From Janthinobacterium sp. BJB426 (GTDB lineage Bacteria; Pseudomonadota; Gammaproteobacteria; Burkholderiales; Burkholderiaceae_D), in NCBI RefSeq assembly GCF_002735705.1, contig NZ_PDZL01000004.1:372001-436000 (forward strand): a DNA stretch of 64,000 nt, written 5' to 3'. Both the position numbers and the translations under genes were made by a program. The notes below the pieces were generated by a model. It saw nothing but the letters and a program-made list of their open reading frames with translations, ran no database searches and was not told the origin of the DNA. Shown in pieces: positions 35,998-44,453 of this stretch. Each line of letters starts with the position of its first letter. Positions within the stretch are counted from its first letter, which is position 1.

Positions 35998-36612
35998 ATG
36001 TTCTCCAAATTTCATTTTTCAGCAGCGCTGCTGGCGCTGGCCGCCATCGCTCCCCTGCATGCCGCCGCAGCCGAACCGGCACCGGGTCCGTTCTATGCGG
36101 GCGCCAGCTATGGCTTTCGCGCCAGCACCGGCCTCGATTGCATCGCCGGACAAAGCGATTGCGACAAGAGCAGCAAGCGCAATGGCAAGGCCTACCTGGG
36201 TTACAGTTTCGACGCGCTGCCGTTTCAGGGCGGCGTGGCCCTGCCTTCGATTGAGCTGGTGGGGTACACGGGTGGCGAGGTCAAATCCGGTTTCGACACG
36301 GGCGCCGGCAAGCGCGCGGGCCGCGGCAAGTTCACGGGTCTCGGCATGCAGGGCGTGCTCGGTTACCAGTTTGACGCGTTTACACTGAGCGGACGCGCCG
36401 GCGCTGCCTACACGCAGGGCAAGGTCGATTATCTGGGCGGCGGTTCGGACAAGAAGAGCAAGATCGGCCTGACCTACGGCATCGGCGCGGCGTATGCGCT
36501 GAACCAGAACTGGTCGCTGCACCTTGACTGGGACCGCGTGCCGGTCAAGTACAACAGCAAGCAAACGACCAAGGTCGACATGTTTTCGCTGGGCGCGTCC
36601 TACCGTTTCTAA
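35998..36612 (+). CDS. Small outer-membrane beta-barrel protein
   Basis: A 204-residue protein with a signal peptide (1-25, ending AAAAE) and an eight-strand OmpA/OmpW-like barrel pattern ending in YRF, the typical outer-membrane C-terminal Phe signature. The motifs FYAGASYGFRAS, KAYLGYSFD, GMQGVLGYQFD and LHLDWDRVPVKY are barrel strands. One Cys pair (residues 43 and 49 approx.) lies in the first loop. Function unknown. It is divergent from the XRE regulator. Confidence 0.82.
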   Translation: MFSKFHFSAALLALAAIAPLHAAAAEPAPGPFYAGASYGFRASTGLDCIAGQSDCDKSSKRNGKAYLGYSFDALPFQGGVALPSIELVGYTGGEVKSGFDTGAGKRAGRGKFTGLGMQGVLGYQFDAFTLSGRAGAAYTQGKVDYLGGGSDKKSKIGLTYGIGAAYALNQNWSLHLDWDRVPVKYNSKQTTKVDMFSLGASYRF

Positions 36613-36680
36613 GGGGATGCTGCTGCGGCACAGAGTGGCCTGATGGCGGACGCCCTATGAACAGGGTGTCCGCGGGCGGC

Positions 36681-36875
36681 CTATTTTTCCGTTTCGACTT
36701 TCAACAGCAATTTCGCCAGCAGGCGTTTTTCCTGCTGGCGCTGGCCTGACACGGTCTTCACGTGCGCCCCGGCGGCGCGCTGCAGGGCGGCAGTGGCGAC
36801 CGGATTGCGCGGTTTTTGCGAGGGTTCGACGCGGAACTGCATTTTCTGCCGCGTCGCCAAGGCCTTGTTTGCCAT
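36681..36875 (-). CDS. Small basic hypothetical protein
   Basis: A 64-residue basic protein starting MANKALATRQKMQFRVEPSQ. It has an unusually strong ribosome site (GGAAGGAAGGGGG upstream), good evidence that it is translated. No signal peptide, membrane segment or known family. It lies 18 bases beyond the hslU stop and may share its transcript. Confidence 0.65.
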   Translation of the reverse strand: MANKALATRQKMQFRVEPSQKPRNPVATAALQRAAGAHVKTVSGQRQQEKRLLAKLLLKVETEK

Positions 36876-36893
36876 CGGTTTCCCCCTTCCTTC

Positions 36894-38252
36894 CTACAGC
36901 ACGTAGCGCGACAGGTCCTCGTTGACCGACAGCGCTTCCAGGCGTTCGTTGACGTAGGCAGCGTCGATCACCAGCAGGTTTTCCGTGGTGCTGCTCCCTT
37001 CGCTGGCCGTAAACGACACTTCTTCCAGCAGTTTTTCCATCACCGTGTGCAGCCGGCGCGCGCCGATGTTTTCCGTGCGCTCGTTTACCGAATAGGCGAT
37101 TTCGGCCAGGCGCGTGATGCCTTCCGGCGCGAATTGCAGTTTCAGGTTTTCCGTCGCCAGCAAGGCTTCGTACTGCATCGTCAGGCAGGCATCGGTGCTG
37201 GTGAGAATGCGCTCGAAGTCCGAGATCGACAGCGATTCCAGTTCCACGCGGATGGGGAAGCGGCCCTGCAGTTCGGGGATCAGGTCCGACGGTTTCGACA
37301 GGTGAAACGCGCCCGAGGCGATGAACAGGATGTGGTCCGTGCGGATCATGCCGTACTTGGTGTTGACGGTCGTGCCCTCGACCAGCGGCAGCAGGTCGCG
37401 CTGCACGCCCGCGCGTGAAACGTCGGCGCCGCCCGATTCCGAGCGCGAGGCGATCTTGTCGATTTCATCGAGGAAGACGATGCCGTTCTGCTCGACGTTC
37501 TGGATGGCCTTCTGCTTCAGTTCATCTTCGTTGAGCAGCTTGGCCGCTTCTTCTTCGACCAGCAGTTTCAAGGCTTCCTTGATCTTGACCTTGCGCGCCT
37601 TCTTGCGCTGCCCGCCCACGCCCGAAAACATGGACTTGATCTGCTCCGTCATTTCTTCCATGCCCGGCGGCGCCATGATTTCCATCTGCGGGCCTGCCTC
37701 GGCCAGTTCGATCTCGATTTCCTTGTCATCGAGCTCGCCCTGGCGCAAGCGCTTGCGGAAGGTCTGGCGCGTGCTGTCGCCGCTGCCCGTGTCCACGGCC
37801 GCCGCCGTATTCGGCGTGAAGCCGAAGTCGCGCGCCGGCGGCACGAGGATGTCGATGACGCGGTCTTCGGCCGCATCTTCGGCGCGTGCGCGCACTTTCT
37901 TCATTTCCAGCGCGCGCGTCTGCTTGATGCCGATGTCGATCAGGTCGCGGATGATGGTGTCGACGTCGCGCCCCACATAACCGACTTCCGTGAATTTGGT
38001 CGCTTCGATTTTGATGAACGGCGCCTCGGCCAGCTTGGCCAGGCGGCGCGCGATTTCCGTCTTGCCGACGCCCGTGGGGCCGATCATGAGGATATTCTTG
38101 GGTGTGATTTCATGGCGCAGGGGCTCGGCCACCTGCTGGCGGCGCCAGCGGTTGCGCAGGGCGATGGCGACGGCGCGCTTGGCCTTGGCCTGGCCCACCA
38201 CGTGCTTGTCGAGTTCGGTAACGATTTCCGACGGGGTCATGTTCATGATCAT
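36894..38252 (-). CDS. hslU: HslU, ATPase subunit of the HslUV protease
   Basis: A 452-residue AAA+ unfoldase that feeds substrates into the HslV peptidase. Walker [10 protein letters not shown] at about 54-62, the pore loop GYVGRD, a long I-domain (about 110-240), Walker [12 protein letters not shown] and the C-terminal YVL that docks into HslV are all present. Three in-frame ATG codons lie at the start (38252, 38246, 38240); I used the first. It follows hslV by 37 bases. Confidence 0.97.
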   Translation of the reverse strand: MIMNMTPSEIVTELDKHVVGQAKAKRAVAIALRNRWRRQQVAEPLRHEITPKNILMIGPTGVGKTEIARRLAKLAEAPFIKIEATKFTEVGYVGRDVDTIIRDLIDIGIKQTRALEMKKVRARAEDAAEDRVIDILVPPARDFGFTPNTAAAVDTGSGDSTRQTFRKRLRQGELDDKEIEIELAEAGPQMEIMAPPGMEEMTEQIKSMFSGVGGQRKKARKVKIKEALKLLVEEEAAKLLNEDELKQKAIQNVEQNGIVFLDEIDKIASRSESGGADVSRAGVQRDLLPLVEGTTVNTKYGMIRTDHILFIASGAFHLSKPSDLIPELQGRFPIRVELESLSISDFERILTSTDACLTMQYEALLATENLKLQFAPEGITRLAEIAYSVNERTENIGARRLHTVMEKLLEEVSFTASEGSSTTENLLVIDAAYVNERLEALSVNEDLSRYVL

Positions 38253-38289
38253 AGTTGGCTTTCTATTCTGTGCTCGGGCGTGCCTGGAC

Positions 38290-38826
38290 TCAGTCCAGGG
38301 TCTCGATGATGTGCGACATGTTCGTGTAAATGCAGAGTTCCGCGGCGATGGTCAGCGATTTCTTGACCACTTCGGCCGGCGACAAGTCCGTGTTTTCCTG
38401 CAGCGCCTTGGCGGCGGACTGGGCATAGGTGCCGCCCGAGCCGATGGCGCCAATGCCGTCTTCCGGTTCCAGCACGTCGCCATTGCCCGTGATGACCAGG
38501 GTCGACTCGCTGTCGGCCACCAGCAGCATCGCTTCTAGGCGGCGCAGCACGCGGTCGGTGCGCCAGTCCTTGGCCAGTTCGACGGAGGCGCGCAGCAGAT
38601 TGCCCTGGTGTTTTTCCAGCTTGCCTTCAAACCGGTCGAGCAGGGTAAAAGCATCGGCGGTGCCGCCGGCAAAGCCGACCAGGACCTTGCCCTGATACAA
38701 CTTACGCACTTTGCGGGCCGTGCCCTTCATGACGATGTTGCCCAGCGTTACCTGGCCGTCGCCGCCCAGGGCGACTTGCTTGCCGCGCCGGACGCAGAGG
38801 ATGGTGGTGCCGTGAAATTGTTCCAT
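38290..38826 (-). CDS. hslV: HslV, peptidase subunit of the HslUV protease
   Basis: A 178-residue N-terminal-nucleophile peptidase forming two stacked hexamers. The precursor starts MEQFHG, with T7 as the mature catalytic threonine (TTILCVRRG). GGDGQVTLG and [13 protein letters not shown] are family hallmarks. The ATG at 38826 was chosen because the protein then starts as in other betaproteobacteria; the frame runs on to 38916. Confidence 0.97.
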   Translation of the reverse strand: MEQFHGTTILCVRRGKQVALGGDGQVTLGNIVMKGTARKVRKLYQGKVLVGFAGGTADAFTLLDRFEGKLEKHQGNLLRASVELAKDWRTDRVLRRLEAMLLVADSESTLVITGNGDVLEPEDGIGAIGSGGTYAQSAAKALQENTDLSPAEVVKKSLTIAAELCIYTNMSHIIETLD

Positions 38827-38952
38827 AGTGACCTCAAAAGATTCGTGCCGATGCGTGCAAGGCCATGCGATTGCGCGCCCATGGCTCAAAAGTGGGGATG
38901 GAAAAGGCAATTGCAAGCGGCAGTGCCTGCTTCAGTGTAGTCGGCGCGGGAC

Positions 38953-38990
38953 GAAAAAAAAGCACGCAACCGAAGGTTGTGTGCTTTTTT
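38953..38990 (-). terminator. Terminator after dksA
   Basis: An 11-bp stem (AGCACGCAACC at 38961-38971 with GGTTGTGTGCT at 38975-38985, one G.T pair) has an A-run on one side and six T on the other. On the minus strand it ends the dksA transcript ahead of hslV; it would also work in the opposite direction. Confidence 0.85.
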
Positions 38991-39036
38991 ATGCGCCATC
39001 GCGGGCCGCCGGGACGGCCGCGCAAGGGGAGGGCGA

Positions 39037-39489
39037 TCAGTCGCCGTACAGCTTTTGCTTCAGTTCGCGCCGTTGCTGGGCTTCCAGCGACAGGGTGGCC
39101 GTTGGACGGGCGATCAGGCGCGGGATGCCGATAGGCTCGCCCGTTTCTTCGCACCAGCCATAGTCGCCGGCGTCGATGCTGGCGATCGATTGCTGCACTT
39201 TCTTCAGCAATTTGCGTTCGCGGTCGCGCGTGCGCAGTTCCAGCGCATGCTCTTCCTCGATGGTGGCGCGGTCGGCAGGGTCCGGTACGAGCACGGTTTC
39301 ACGCAAGTGTTCCGTGGTTTCGCCGGCGTTTTTCAGCAGGTCTTTTTCGAGCTGCTGCAGGCGCGCCTTGAAGAATGCCAGTTGTGCCGGATTCATGTAG
39401 TCATCTTCGCTCATGGCGCGAATTTGGTCTTCGCTGATGAGAGGGATGTCTTGGTTGGCGGCCGGGGTCGATTTATTAGTTTTGGTCAT
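39037..39489 (-). CDS. dksA: DksA, RNA polymerase-binding regulator with degenerate zinc finger
   Basis: A 150-residue secondary-channel regulator that works with ppGpp on RNA polymerase. The coiled coil (about 35-108) has the tip motif D70-P-A-D73-R-A75 needed for activity. The C-terminal zinc-finger region keeps the C-x2-C-x17-C-x2-C spacing, but only the first position is Cys: C113, T116, S134 and A137. It therefore should not bind zinc. The ATG at 39489 follows GGTAAGCGAAG; the frame extends to 39555. It lies near the COG0523 GTPase gene on the same strand. Confidence 0.94.
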   Translation of the reverse strand: MTKTNKSTPAANQDIPLISEDQIRAMSEDDYMNPAQLAFFKARLQQLEKDLLKNAGETTEHLRETVLVPDPADRATIEEEHALELRTRDRERKLLKKVQQSIASIDAGDYGWCEETGEPIGIPRLIARPTATLSLEAQQRRELKQKLYGD

Positions 39490-39970
39490 AACTTCGCTTA
39501 CCTTCGATACGACAGAGTTTTCAAATTGATCAGTTGATGCGGCGATACCGAGCAACTGTACAGGTTCCGCTTGGCATTGCTGTCCCGCTGTACTGCGTGC
39601 GACCTTGGCTTGCCGGCGAAAGCCAGGACTACCGGCCGGCTAAGGTGCCATGTTGATAACTTTTTACCGCTCTATGCCAGTCGCGCTATGCGCGCGTCAA
39701 CAGGCGTGTTGGGTGGATCGGTTGCATGCCTGGCATGCGGCCAGCGGCAGTTTGCCAGCATTTCATGACAGGCGAACGACATGGGCCGTTTTCGTCGCTG
39801 ATTTTGGCACGCTTTGCTTTATATTGCCATCCCGATTTGTTGACTAGCCGATCAGAAACGGCTACTTGTTGGTTTATGCCAGCAAGACGGGTGTCAGACA
39901 GCGGGAAAGCGTGCTTAACTTTCCCTTTTGTTTCTGCTTTGCAACGGATACTTTACAAAACCCGGCTAGT
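39490..39970. other. Gap between dksA and the COG0523 gene
   Basis: 481 bases without a convincing gene. It must hold the dksA promoter (minus strand) and the 3' end of the COG0523 transcript. I searched by eye for a Zur-type box (a TGTTATAATATAACA-like palindrome) and saw none. Short frames here have no ribosome site or family resemblance. Confidence 0.5.
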
Positions 39971-41059
39971 TTATACCAAACATTGTTCGAGTCCGCGAAT
40001 AAAAATGTCTTTTGGTAGATTCTTGCCAATAAACACCATTTTGCTGCCGCGCACTTCGTTTTCGCCCCATTTGGCGCCCAGGTCGCTACCCATCAGTTGG
40101 TGCACGCCCTGGAAGACCACCTTGCGTTCGGCGCCCTGCATCAGCAGCACGCCCTTGTAGCGCAGCATGCGCGGGCCATACACTTGCACCAGGCCGCCGA
40201 GGAACTCATCGAGCTTGGCGCTGTCGAACGGTTGCGTGCTCTTGAAAACAAAGGCGGCGATATCGTCGCTGTGCTGCGCATGGTGGTGGTCGGCATGGCC
40301 GCAATCGGTGGCGCAGGCGTCGCTGTGCTCGTGTTCATGCTCGTGGCCGTGATCCTCTGCGTGTGCATGCGCGTGATCGTGGTCGTGGACGTGCGCCGTT
40401 TCCGTGGCCAGGAAATCCGGGTCCAGTTCCAGCTTTTCATTCAGGTTGAAACCGCGGATGTCGAGCACTTCGGCCAGCGGGGCGCGGCCGAAATCGACCT
40501 TGGCGATCGGTGCGCGGGGATTGATGCGCTTCAGGCGGCGCGTCAGCGTGGTCACGTCCTCTTCACTGACGAGGTCGGTTTTCGACAGCAGCAGTTTGTC
40601 GGCAAAACCCACTTGCCGCTGGGCTTCCTCGTATTCATCCAGTTGCTTCATGGCATGACGGGCATCGACTACCGTGATAATAGCGTCGAGCATGTAGTGG
40701 CTGCCCACTTCTTCGTCGACAAAGAAGGTTTGCGCCACGGGGCCGGGATTGGCCAGCCCCGTCGTTTCGATGACGACGCGGTCGAAGGCCAGCAAGCCGG
40801 CGTCGCGCTTGCGCGCCAGTTCCGTGAGGCCCACGATCAGGTCGCCGCGCACGGTGCAGCAGATGCAGCCGTTGTTCATCTCGATGATGTGTTCGTTGCT
40901 ATCCTGCACCAGGATTTCATTGTCGATGTTTTCCTGGCCAAACTCGTTTTCGATCACGGCGATGCGCATGCCATGGTCTTCCTGCAGTATGCGGTTGAGC
41001 AAGGTGGTTTTGCCTGCGCCCAGGAAACCGGTGAGGATGGTGGTTGGAATCAGTGCCAT
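39971..41059 (-). CDS. COG0523 (CobW/ZigA-type) metal GTPase
   Basis: A 362-residue G3E GTPase. Walker A GFLGAGKTT is at 11-19, the metal-binding CICC motif (CxCC) at 65-68 and the SKTDL guanine motif follows. A strongly His/Asp/Glu-rich loop (about residues 222-265) precedes the CobW C-terminal domain. Such proteins deliver metals, often zinc, to client enzymes. I start at 41059 (MALIPTT). An inverted repeat upstream (41126-41143) may be its operator. The nearest upstream gene is xerC on the same strand, 135 bases away. Confidence 0.92.
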   Translation of the reverse strand: MALIPTTILTGFLGAGKTTLLNRILQEDHGMRIAVIENEFGQENIDNEILVQDSNEHIIEMNNGCICCTVRGDLIVGLTELARKRDAGLLAFDRVVIETTGLANPGPVAQTFFVDEEVGSHYMLDAIITVVDARHAMKQLDEYEEAQRQVGFADKLLLSKTDLVSEEDVTTLTRRLKRINPRAPIAKVDFGRAPLAEVLDIRGFNLNEKLELDPDFLATETAHVHDHDHAHAHAEDHGHEHEHEHSDACATDCGHADHHHAQHSDDIAAFVFKSTQPFDSAKLDEFLGGLVQVYGPRMLRYKGVLLMQGAERKVVFQGVHQLMGSDLGAKWGENEVRGSKMVFIGKNLPKDIFIRGLEQCLV

Positions 41060-41125
41060 GAGAGATGCCTTGTAATCGGTGGTGCCGCCGCGCAAGCGGA
41101 AGAATGCGGACGATTATGCCGGAAT

Positions 41126-41143
41126 TTTGCAAAAGCTTGCAAA
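41126..41143 (-). promoter_or_regulatory. Inverted repeat upstream of the COG0523 gene
   Basis: TTTGCAA-AAGC-TTGCAAA: perfect 7-bp arms with a 4-base spacer, 67 bases before the start codon. It looks like a dimeric repressor site. It does not match the Zur consensus I know. Confidence 0.45.
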
Positions 41144-41194
41144 TGCGCGCCCATCCGCTTGATATGGATCAGGCTGCCCCATTGGTGCGGCCGC

Positions 41195-42142
41195 CTACTT
41201 GAGCTTGGCGCGCGGGTGCGCCTGGTCGTACACGTGCGCCAGGTGCTGGAAGTCGAGGGCCGTGTAGACCTGGGTCGAGGTGATGCTGGAATGGCCCAGC
41301 ATTTCCTGTACGGCGCGCAAGTCGCCCGACGATTGCAGCACGTGCGAGGCGAACGAGTGGCGCAGCACGTGCGGGTGCACATTCGCGGGAATTTCCGTCG
41401 CCAGCGCGTGCGCCTTCAGGCGCAGTTGCAGCACGCGGGGCGAGATGCGCGTGCCGCGCGTGCTTAAAAACAAGGCAGCGCTGCCATCGGCCGCTGGCGG
41501 GCGCACGCCCAGCCAGGCGGTCAGGGCCACGAGGGCCGCCTTGCCGACGGGCACCTTGCGCATCTTGCTGCCCTTGCCCGTGACGATGACTTCGAAGCTG
41601 GCCATGTCGAGCCAGCCCAGCGAGGCGGGCTGGCCATTTTCCGCCTTGCAGTAATGGGTATCCAGGCTGGTCAGTTCGGACACGCGCAGGCCGCTCGAAT
41701 AGAGCAGTTCGAACATGGCGCGGTTGCACAGTTGTTCCGGTTCGGCAGCGCCTTGCTGGTGTTGCGCGGGCGCCACGAGGCGCACGGCGTCATCCACCGA
41801 CAGGGCTTTGGGCAACGTTTTGGCCCGCTTGGGGGCGCGGATGCCGTCGACGGGATTGGCGTCGAGCGCCGTCTCGCCGCTGAGCCAGTTGAAAAAGCCC
41901 CGCCACGACGACAGCTTGCGGGCGATCGAGCGCGGGTCGAGGCCGCCGGCATGCAGCTTGGCCGTGTAGCGGCGCACTTCGTTGTGCGCCAGCGCCGTCC
42001 AGGGCGTGTTGCCGCTCAGTTCCAGCAAGGTGCGCAGGTCGCGCCCGTAGGCGTCCAAGGTATGCGGCGACAGCTTGCGCTGCGTGGCCAGCTGCGCCAG
42101 GTAGGCGTCGAGCCACTCGGCCTTGCCGCGCGCCTCGTTCAT
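41195..42142 (-). CDS. xerC: XerC, site-specific tyrosine recombinase
   Basis: A 315-residue recombinase that with XerD resolves chromosome dimers at dif. The SAM-like N-terminal core-binding domain covers about 5-95 and the catalytic domain 115-305. All active residues are seen: R153 (GLRVSEL), K190, H258 and R261 (HVLRH), H284 (LGHSS) and nucleophile Y293. It follows the DUF484 gene by 7 bases, the conserved DUF484-xerC pairing. Confidence 0.95.
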   Translation of the reverse strand: MNEARGKAEWLDAYLAQLATQRKLSPHTLDAYGRDLRTLLELSGNTPWTALAHNEVRRYTAKLHAGGLDPRSIARKLSSWRGFFNWLSGETALDANPVDGIRAPKRAKTLPKALSVDDAVRLVAPAQHQQGAAEPEQLCNRAMFELLYSSGLRVSELTSLDTHYCKAENGQPASLGWLDMASFEVIVTGKGSKMRKVPVGKAALVALTAWLGVRPPAADGSAALFLSTRGTRISPRVLQLRLKAHALATEIPANVHPHVLRHSFASHVLQSSGDLRAVQEMLGHSSITSTQVYTALDFQHLAHVYDQAHPRAKLK

Positions 42143-42149
42143 GGCTGAC

Positions 42150-42827
42150 TCAGGCAGGCGAGCCGGCGCGCAGCGCGGCCAGGGCGGCGCTGGCCGTGGC
42201 GCCGATATGCACGAGGAAGTCCGTGCCCATGCTCGAGGTAAAACGTTCGCTGTCGGGCGAACCGAGCACCAGCAAGCCGAAAGTGCCCGTCGTGCCAGGC
42301 GCGCGCAGGGCGATCATGACGGCCGATTCGATTTTATCCGCTTGCAACCAGTGCACGGCTTCGAAATCGCGGTTGCTGCCGCAGTACGGCGTTTGCAGGC
42401 TGTTGGCGAACATGCGCACATCGGCCGTGACATCTTCCGTGAACCAGCCGTTGGCGTGTTCCGGCAGCACTTGCCACAGGCGCAGGCTGACGTAGGGCAC
42501 GTCGAAATTGCTGTGCAAGGCATCGACCAGCACGCGCGGCATGTCTGCATCGTTGCGCACTTGCAGCATGGCCTGATTCCAGCCGTGGAATTTGCTGGCG
42601 ATGTCGCCATTTTCCTCGGCCAGGCGGCTCAGCTTGGACATGCGCAGTTCCAGCGCCTTGTACTTGTCGCGCATCACTTCCATCTGCCGTTCCTGCAGCG
42701 AGATGGTGCGTCCCGTCAGCGGGCTGCTCAGCTTGACCTCACCGAGCAGGGCGGTATGCTCTTCGAAGAAATTCGGGTGCTCGCTCAGGTACTGGGCGAC
42801 GGTGCTGGAATCGAGTGTGGCGGTCAT
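42150..42827 (-). CDS. DUF484 family protein
   Basis: A 225-residue cytosolic protein of the DUF484 family, with an N-terminal helical part (YLSEHPNFFEEH, then LQERQMEVMRDKYKALELRMSKL) and a GAF-like C-terminal half. Family members are nearly always encoded next to xerC and often dapF; their function is unknown. Here it precedes xerC directly, while dapF lies 3.1 kb away beyond a porin and a Sel1 gene. Confidence 0.9.
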   Translation of the reverse strand: MTATLDSSTVAQYLSEHPNFFEEHTALLGEVKLSSPLTGRTISLQERQMEVMRDKYKALELRMSKLSRLAEENGDIASKFHGWNQAMLQVRNDADMPRVLVDALHSNFDVPYVSLRLWQVLPEHANGWFTEDVTADVRMFANSLQTPYCGSNRDFEAVHWLQADKIESAVMIALRAPGTTGTFGLLVLGSPDSERFTSSMGTDFLVHIGATASAALAALRAGSPA

Positions 42828-42929
42828 TGAGAATATCTGTCAGTGAAAGTTGAACACTTCATTCTAACCGAGAGTGCGGCGCCATAGGCGCAAAGGGGAC
42901 GGTAGCGATGCATTTTCCGTGCGCCCATG

Positions 42930-42957
42930 AAAAAAGCGGCATGGTTGCCCATGCCGC
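42930..42957 (-). terminator. Terminator of the porin gene
   Basis: A perfect 9-bp stem GCGGCATGG/CCATGCCGC with a 4-base loop, followed by six T on the minus strand, 50 bases beyond the porin stop. Confidence 0.85.
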
Positions 42958-43006
42958 CTTGTACTCCTGGCTCAGCAATCACCCGTGGAGGGTGACTGGT
43001 CGGCCA

Positions 43007-44038
43007 TTAGAAGTTGTGATGCAAGCCCAGACCGATGTAGGTCTTCGAAACAGCATCCTTGCGGTTCGAGATGTCCGCGTACAGGTAGGTGCGCTTCGAC
43101 AGGTTGTAGTCGTAGCCCAGCGATGCTTGTTTGGTCTTGGTCACGCCGTCTGGTGTTTTTTGACCGTAGCCAGCGCGAATCTTGCCTGGGCCGACGTCGT
43201 AGTTGGCGCCAACGAGCCATGCTTTGGTGTCGGTGTTGATGATCTTGAAGTTGCCATCATCCTGATGCTGGTACGATGCCATCAGTTTCAGTTCCGTTAC
43301 CGGATTGAACGATGCTGCAACCGACCACAGCTTGGCTTGCAGGCCATTGCGCTCATACGCGGCCATACCGGCGAACTGGCCGTAGTTGTACGTAGCCGAG
43401 ACCGAGTACGGATTCGACGCTGGCACGGCATTGGCTGGCACGAAGTAGTTGCCTGCCGTCGCAGGAACCGCGATGTTACCGTTGGCTTCCTTGGCGGCGA
43501 CAGTGGCGTTGAACTGGAAGCCGCTGATGACTGGCGAGTTGTAGAACACGGCATTCGAGAAGCGGTTACGCGAGTTGCCTGGCGCGCTCAGCGGATCGCT
43601 GCTGTAGGCGGCAACGGTCAGGTCGGTTTGGAAACCGGCTGGCGTAGGCATGCCCGACCATGGTTCAAACGCGGTGCTCGATTCCTGGAAGGCGGTCAGG
43701 CCACGGCCCAGACGCACGGTACCGAAGTTGCCTTGCAGGCCGACGCGGCTTTGACCCTGGAACAGGGGACGCGAATTGGCGCCCGACGTGTTTTCTACGG
43801 TGCCGGTGTCGGATTCATAGCGAATTTCCAGTTGGAAAATAGCTTTCAAACCATTGCCCAGATCTTCCGTGCCCTTGAAGCCCAGTTTGTTGTTGTCGCG
43901 CTTGGTGACAGCGGTGGTCGAACCAGTCGCTTTGCCCAGGCCTGCATCGATCGTGCCGTAGATTTGGACGGACGACTGCGCTTGTGCGGTTGCGGCAAAG
44001 GCGCCGAAGAGTGCGAGGGCAACGAGTGATTTTTTCAT
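43007..44038 (-). CDS. Gram-negative general porin (OmpC-like, 16-strand)
   Basis: A 343-residue outer-membrane porin of the betaproteobacterial class. The signal peptide spans 1-20 (ATAQA). The first strand SSVQIYGTIDAGLG, the early LGFKGTEDLGNGLKAIFQLE, the loop region RLGRGLTAFQES and the terminal YIGLGLHHNF with C-terminal Phe are all diagnostic. It forms trimeric channels for small hydrophilic solutes. It is a single-gene transcript with its own terminator; the long 5' gap (44039-44453) carries its promoter. Confidence 0.94.
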   Translation of the reverse strand: MKKSLVALALFGAFAATAQAQSSVQIYGTIDAGLGKATGSTTAVTKRDNNKLGFKGTEDLGNGLKAIFQLEIRYESDTGTVENTSGANSRPLFQGQSRVGLQGNFGTVRLGRGLTAFQESSTAFEPWSGMPTPAGFQTDLTVAAYSSDPLSAPGNSRNRFSNAVFYNSPVISGFQFNATVAAKEANGNIAVPATAGNYFVPANAVPASNPYSVSATYNYGQFAGMAAYERNGLQAKLWSVAASFNPVTELKLMASYQHQDDGNFKIINTDTKAWLVGANYDVGPGKIRAGYGQKTPDGVTKTKQASLGYDYNLSKRTYLYADISNRKDAVSKTYIGLGLHHNF

Positions 44039-44453
44039 GTCTTATTCCCTATTAAAAGTGAGTTCCGTCCGAGATCCGAGCAGATTGAAACACGCTAACT
44101 GTCGCGTTTCGATGAATGAACCTTAATTCGTCGGCGCGCAAGACGTGCGGGATTGGTCAAATGTGCGTGAAAAGATTGGTGAAAAGCGGCATAACTGCAT
44201 GCCCCTGTTGTATTTTTGTAACGCGCGGTTTATGCCGGTTCTGCGCCGGGGGCACGCGTTTCCCCACCGTCACGCCAGCCGCGCCTCGTCATCTTGACGT
44301 GTCCGGGCCAGGACATTGTTGCGTTGAATCAAGTTCTTAAGCCGGCTTTGGCTGATTTATGACACAAGGACGTTACACTAAGGGACGGCCTGCATTGATG
44401 GGCCTGGAGACGGCTCACTATTATTAGAATCATTGACTCAATATCGAGAATCG
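44039..44453. other. Intergenic region between porin and Sel1 gene
   Basis: 415 bases between divergent genes. It includes an imperfect hairpin GAAACACG/CGCGTTTC (44087-44110) in the likely porin leader. The rest is mixed in composition; I see no gene and could not assign promoters with confidence. Confidence 0.45.

Noticed and set aside
39490-39970. A Zur box or further small genes between dksA and the COG0523 gene
   Set aside because: I looked for a GTTATAATATAAC-like dyad and for frames with ribosome sites and saw neither.
40200-40420. A tandem repeat array in the COG0523 gene
   Set aside because: The repetitive look comes from codons for a His/Asp/Glu-rich metal-binding loop, not from a regular DNA repeat.
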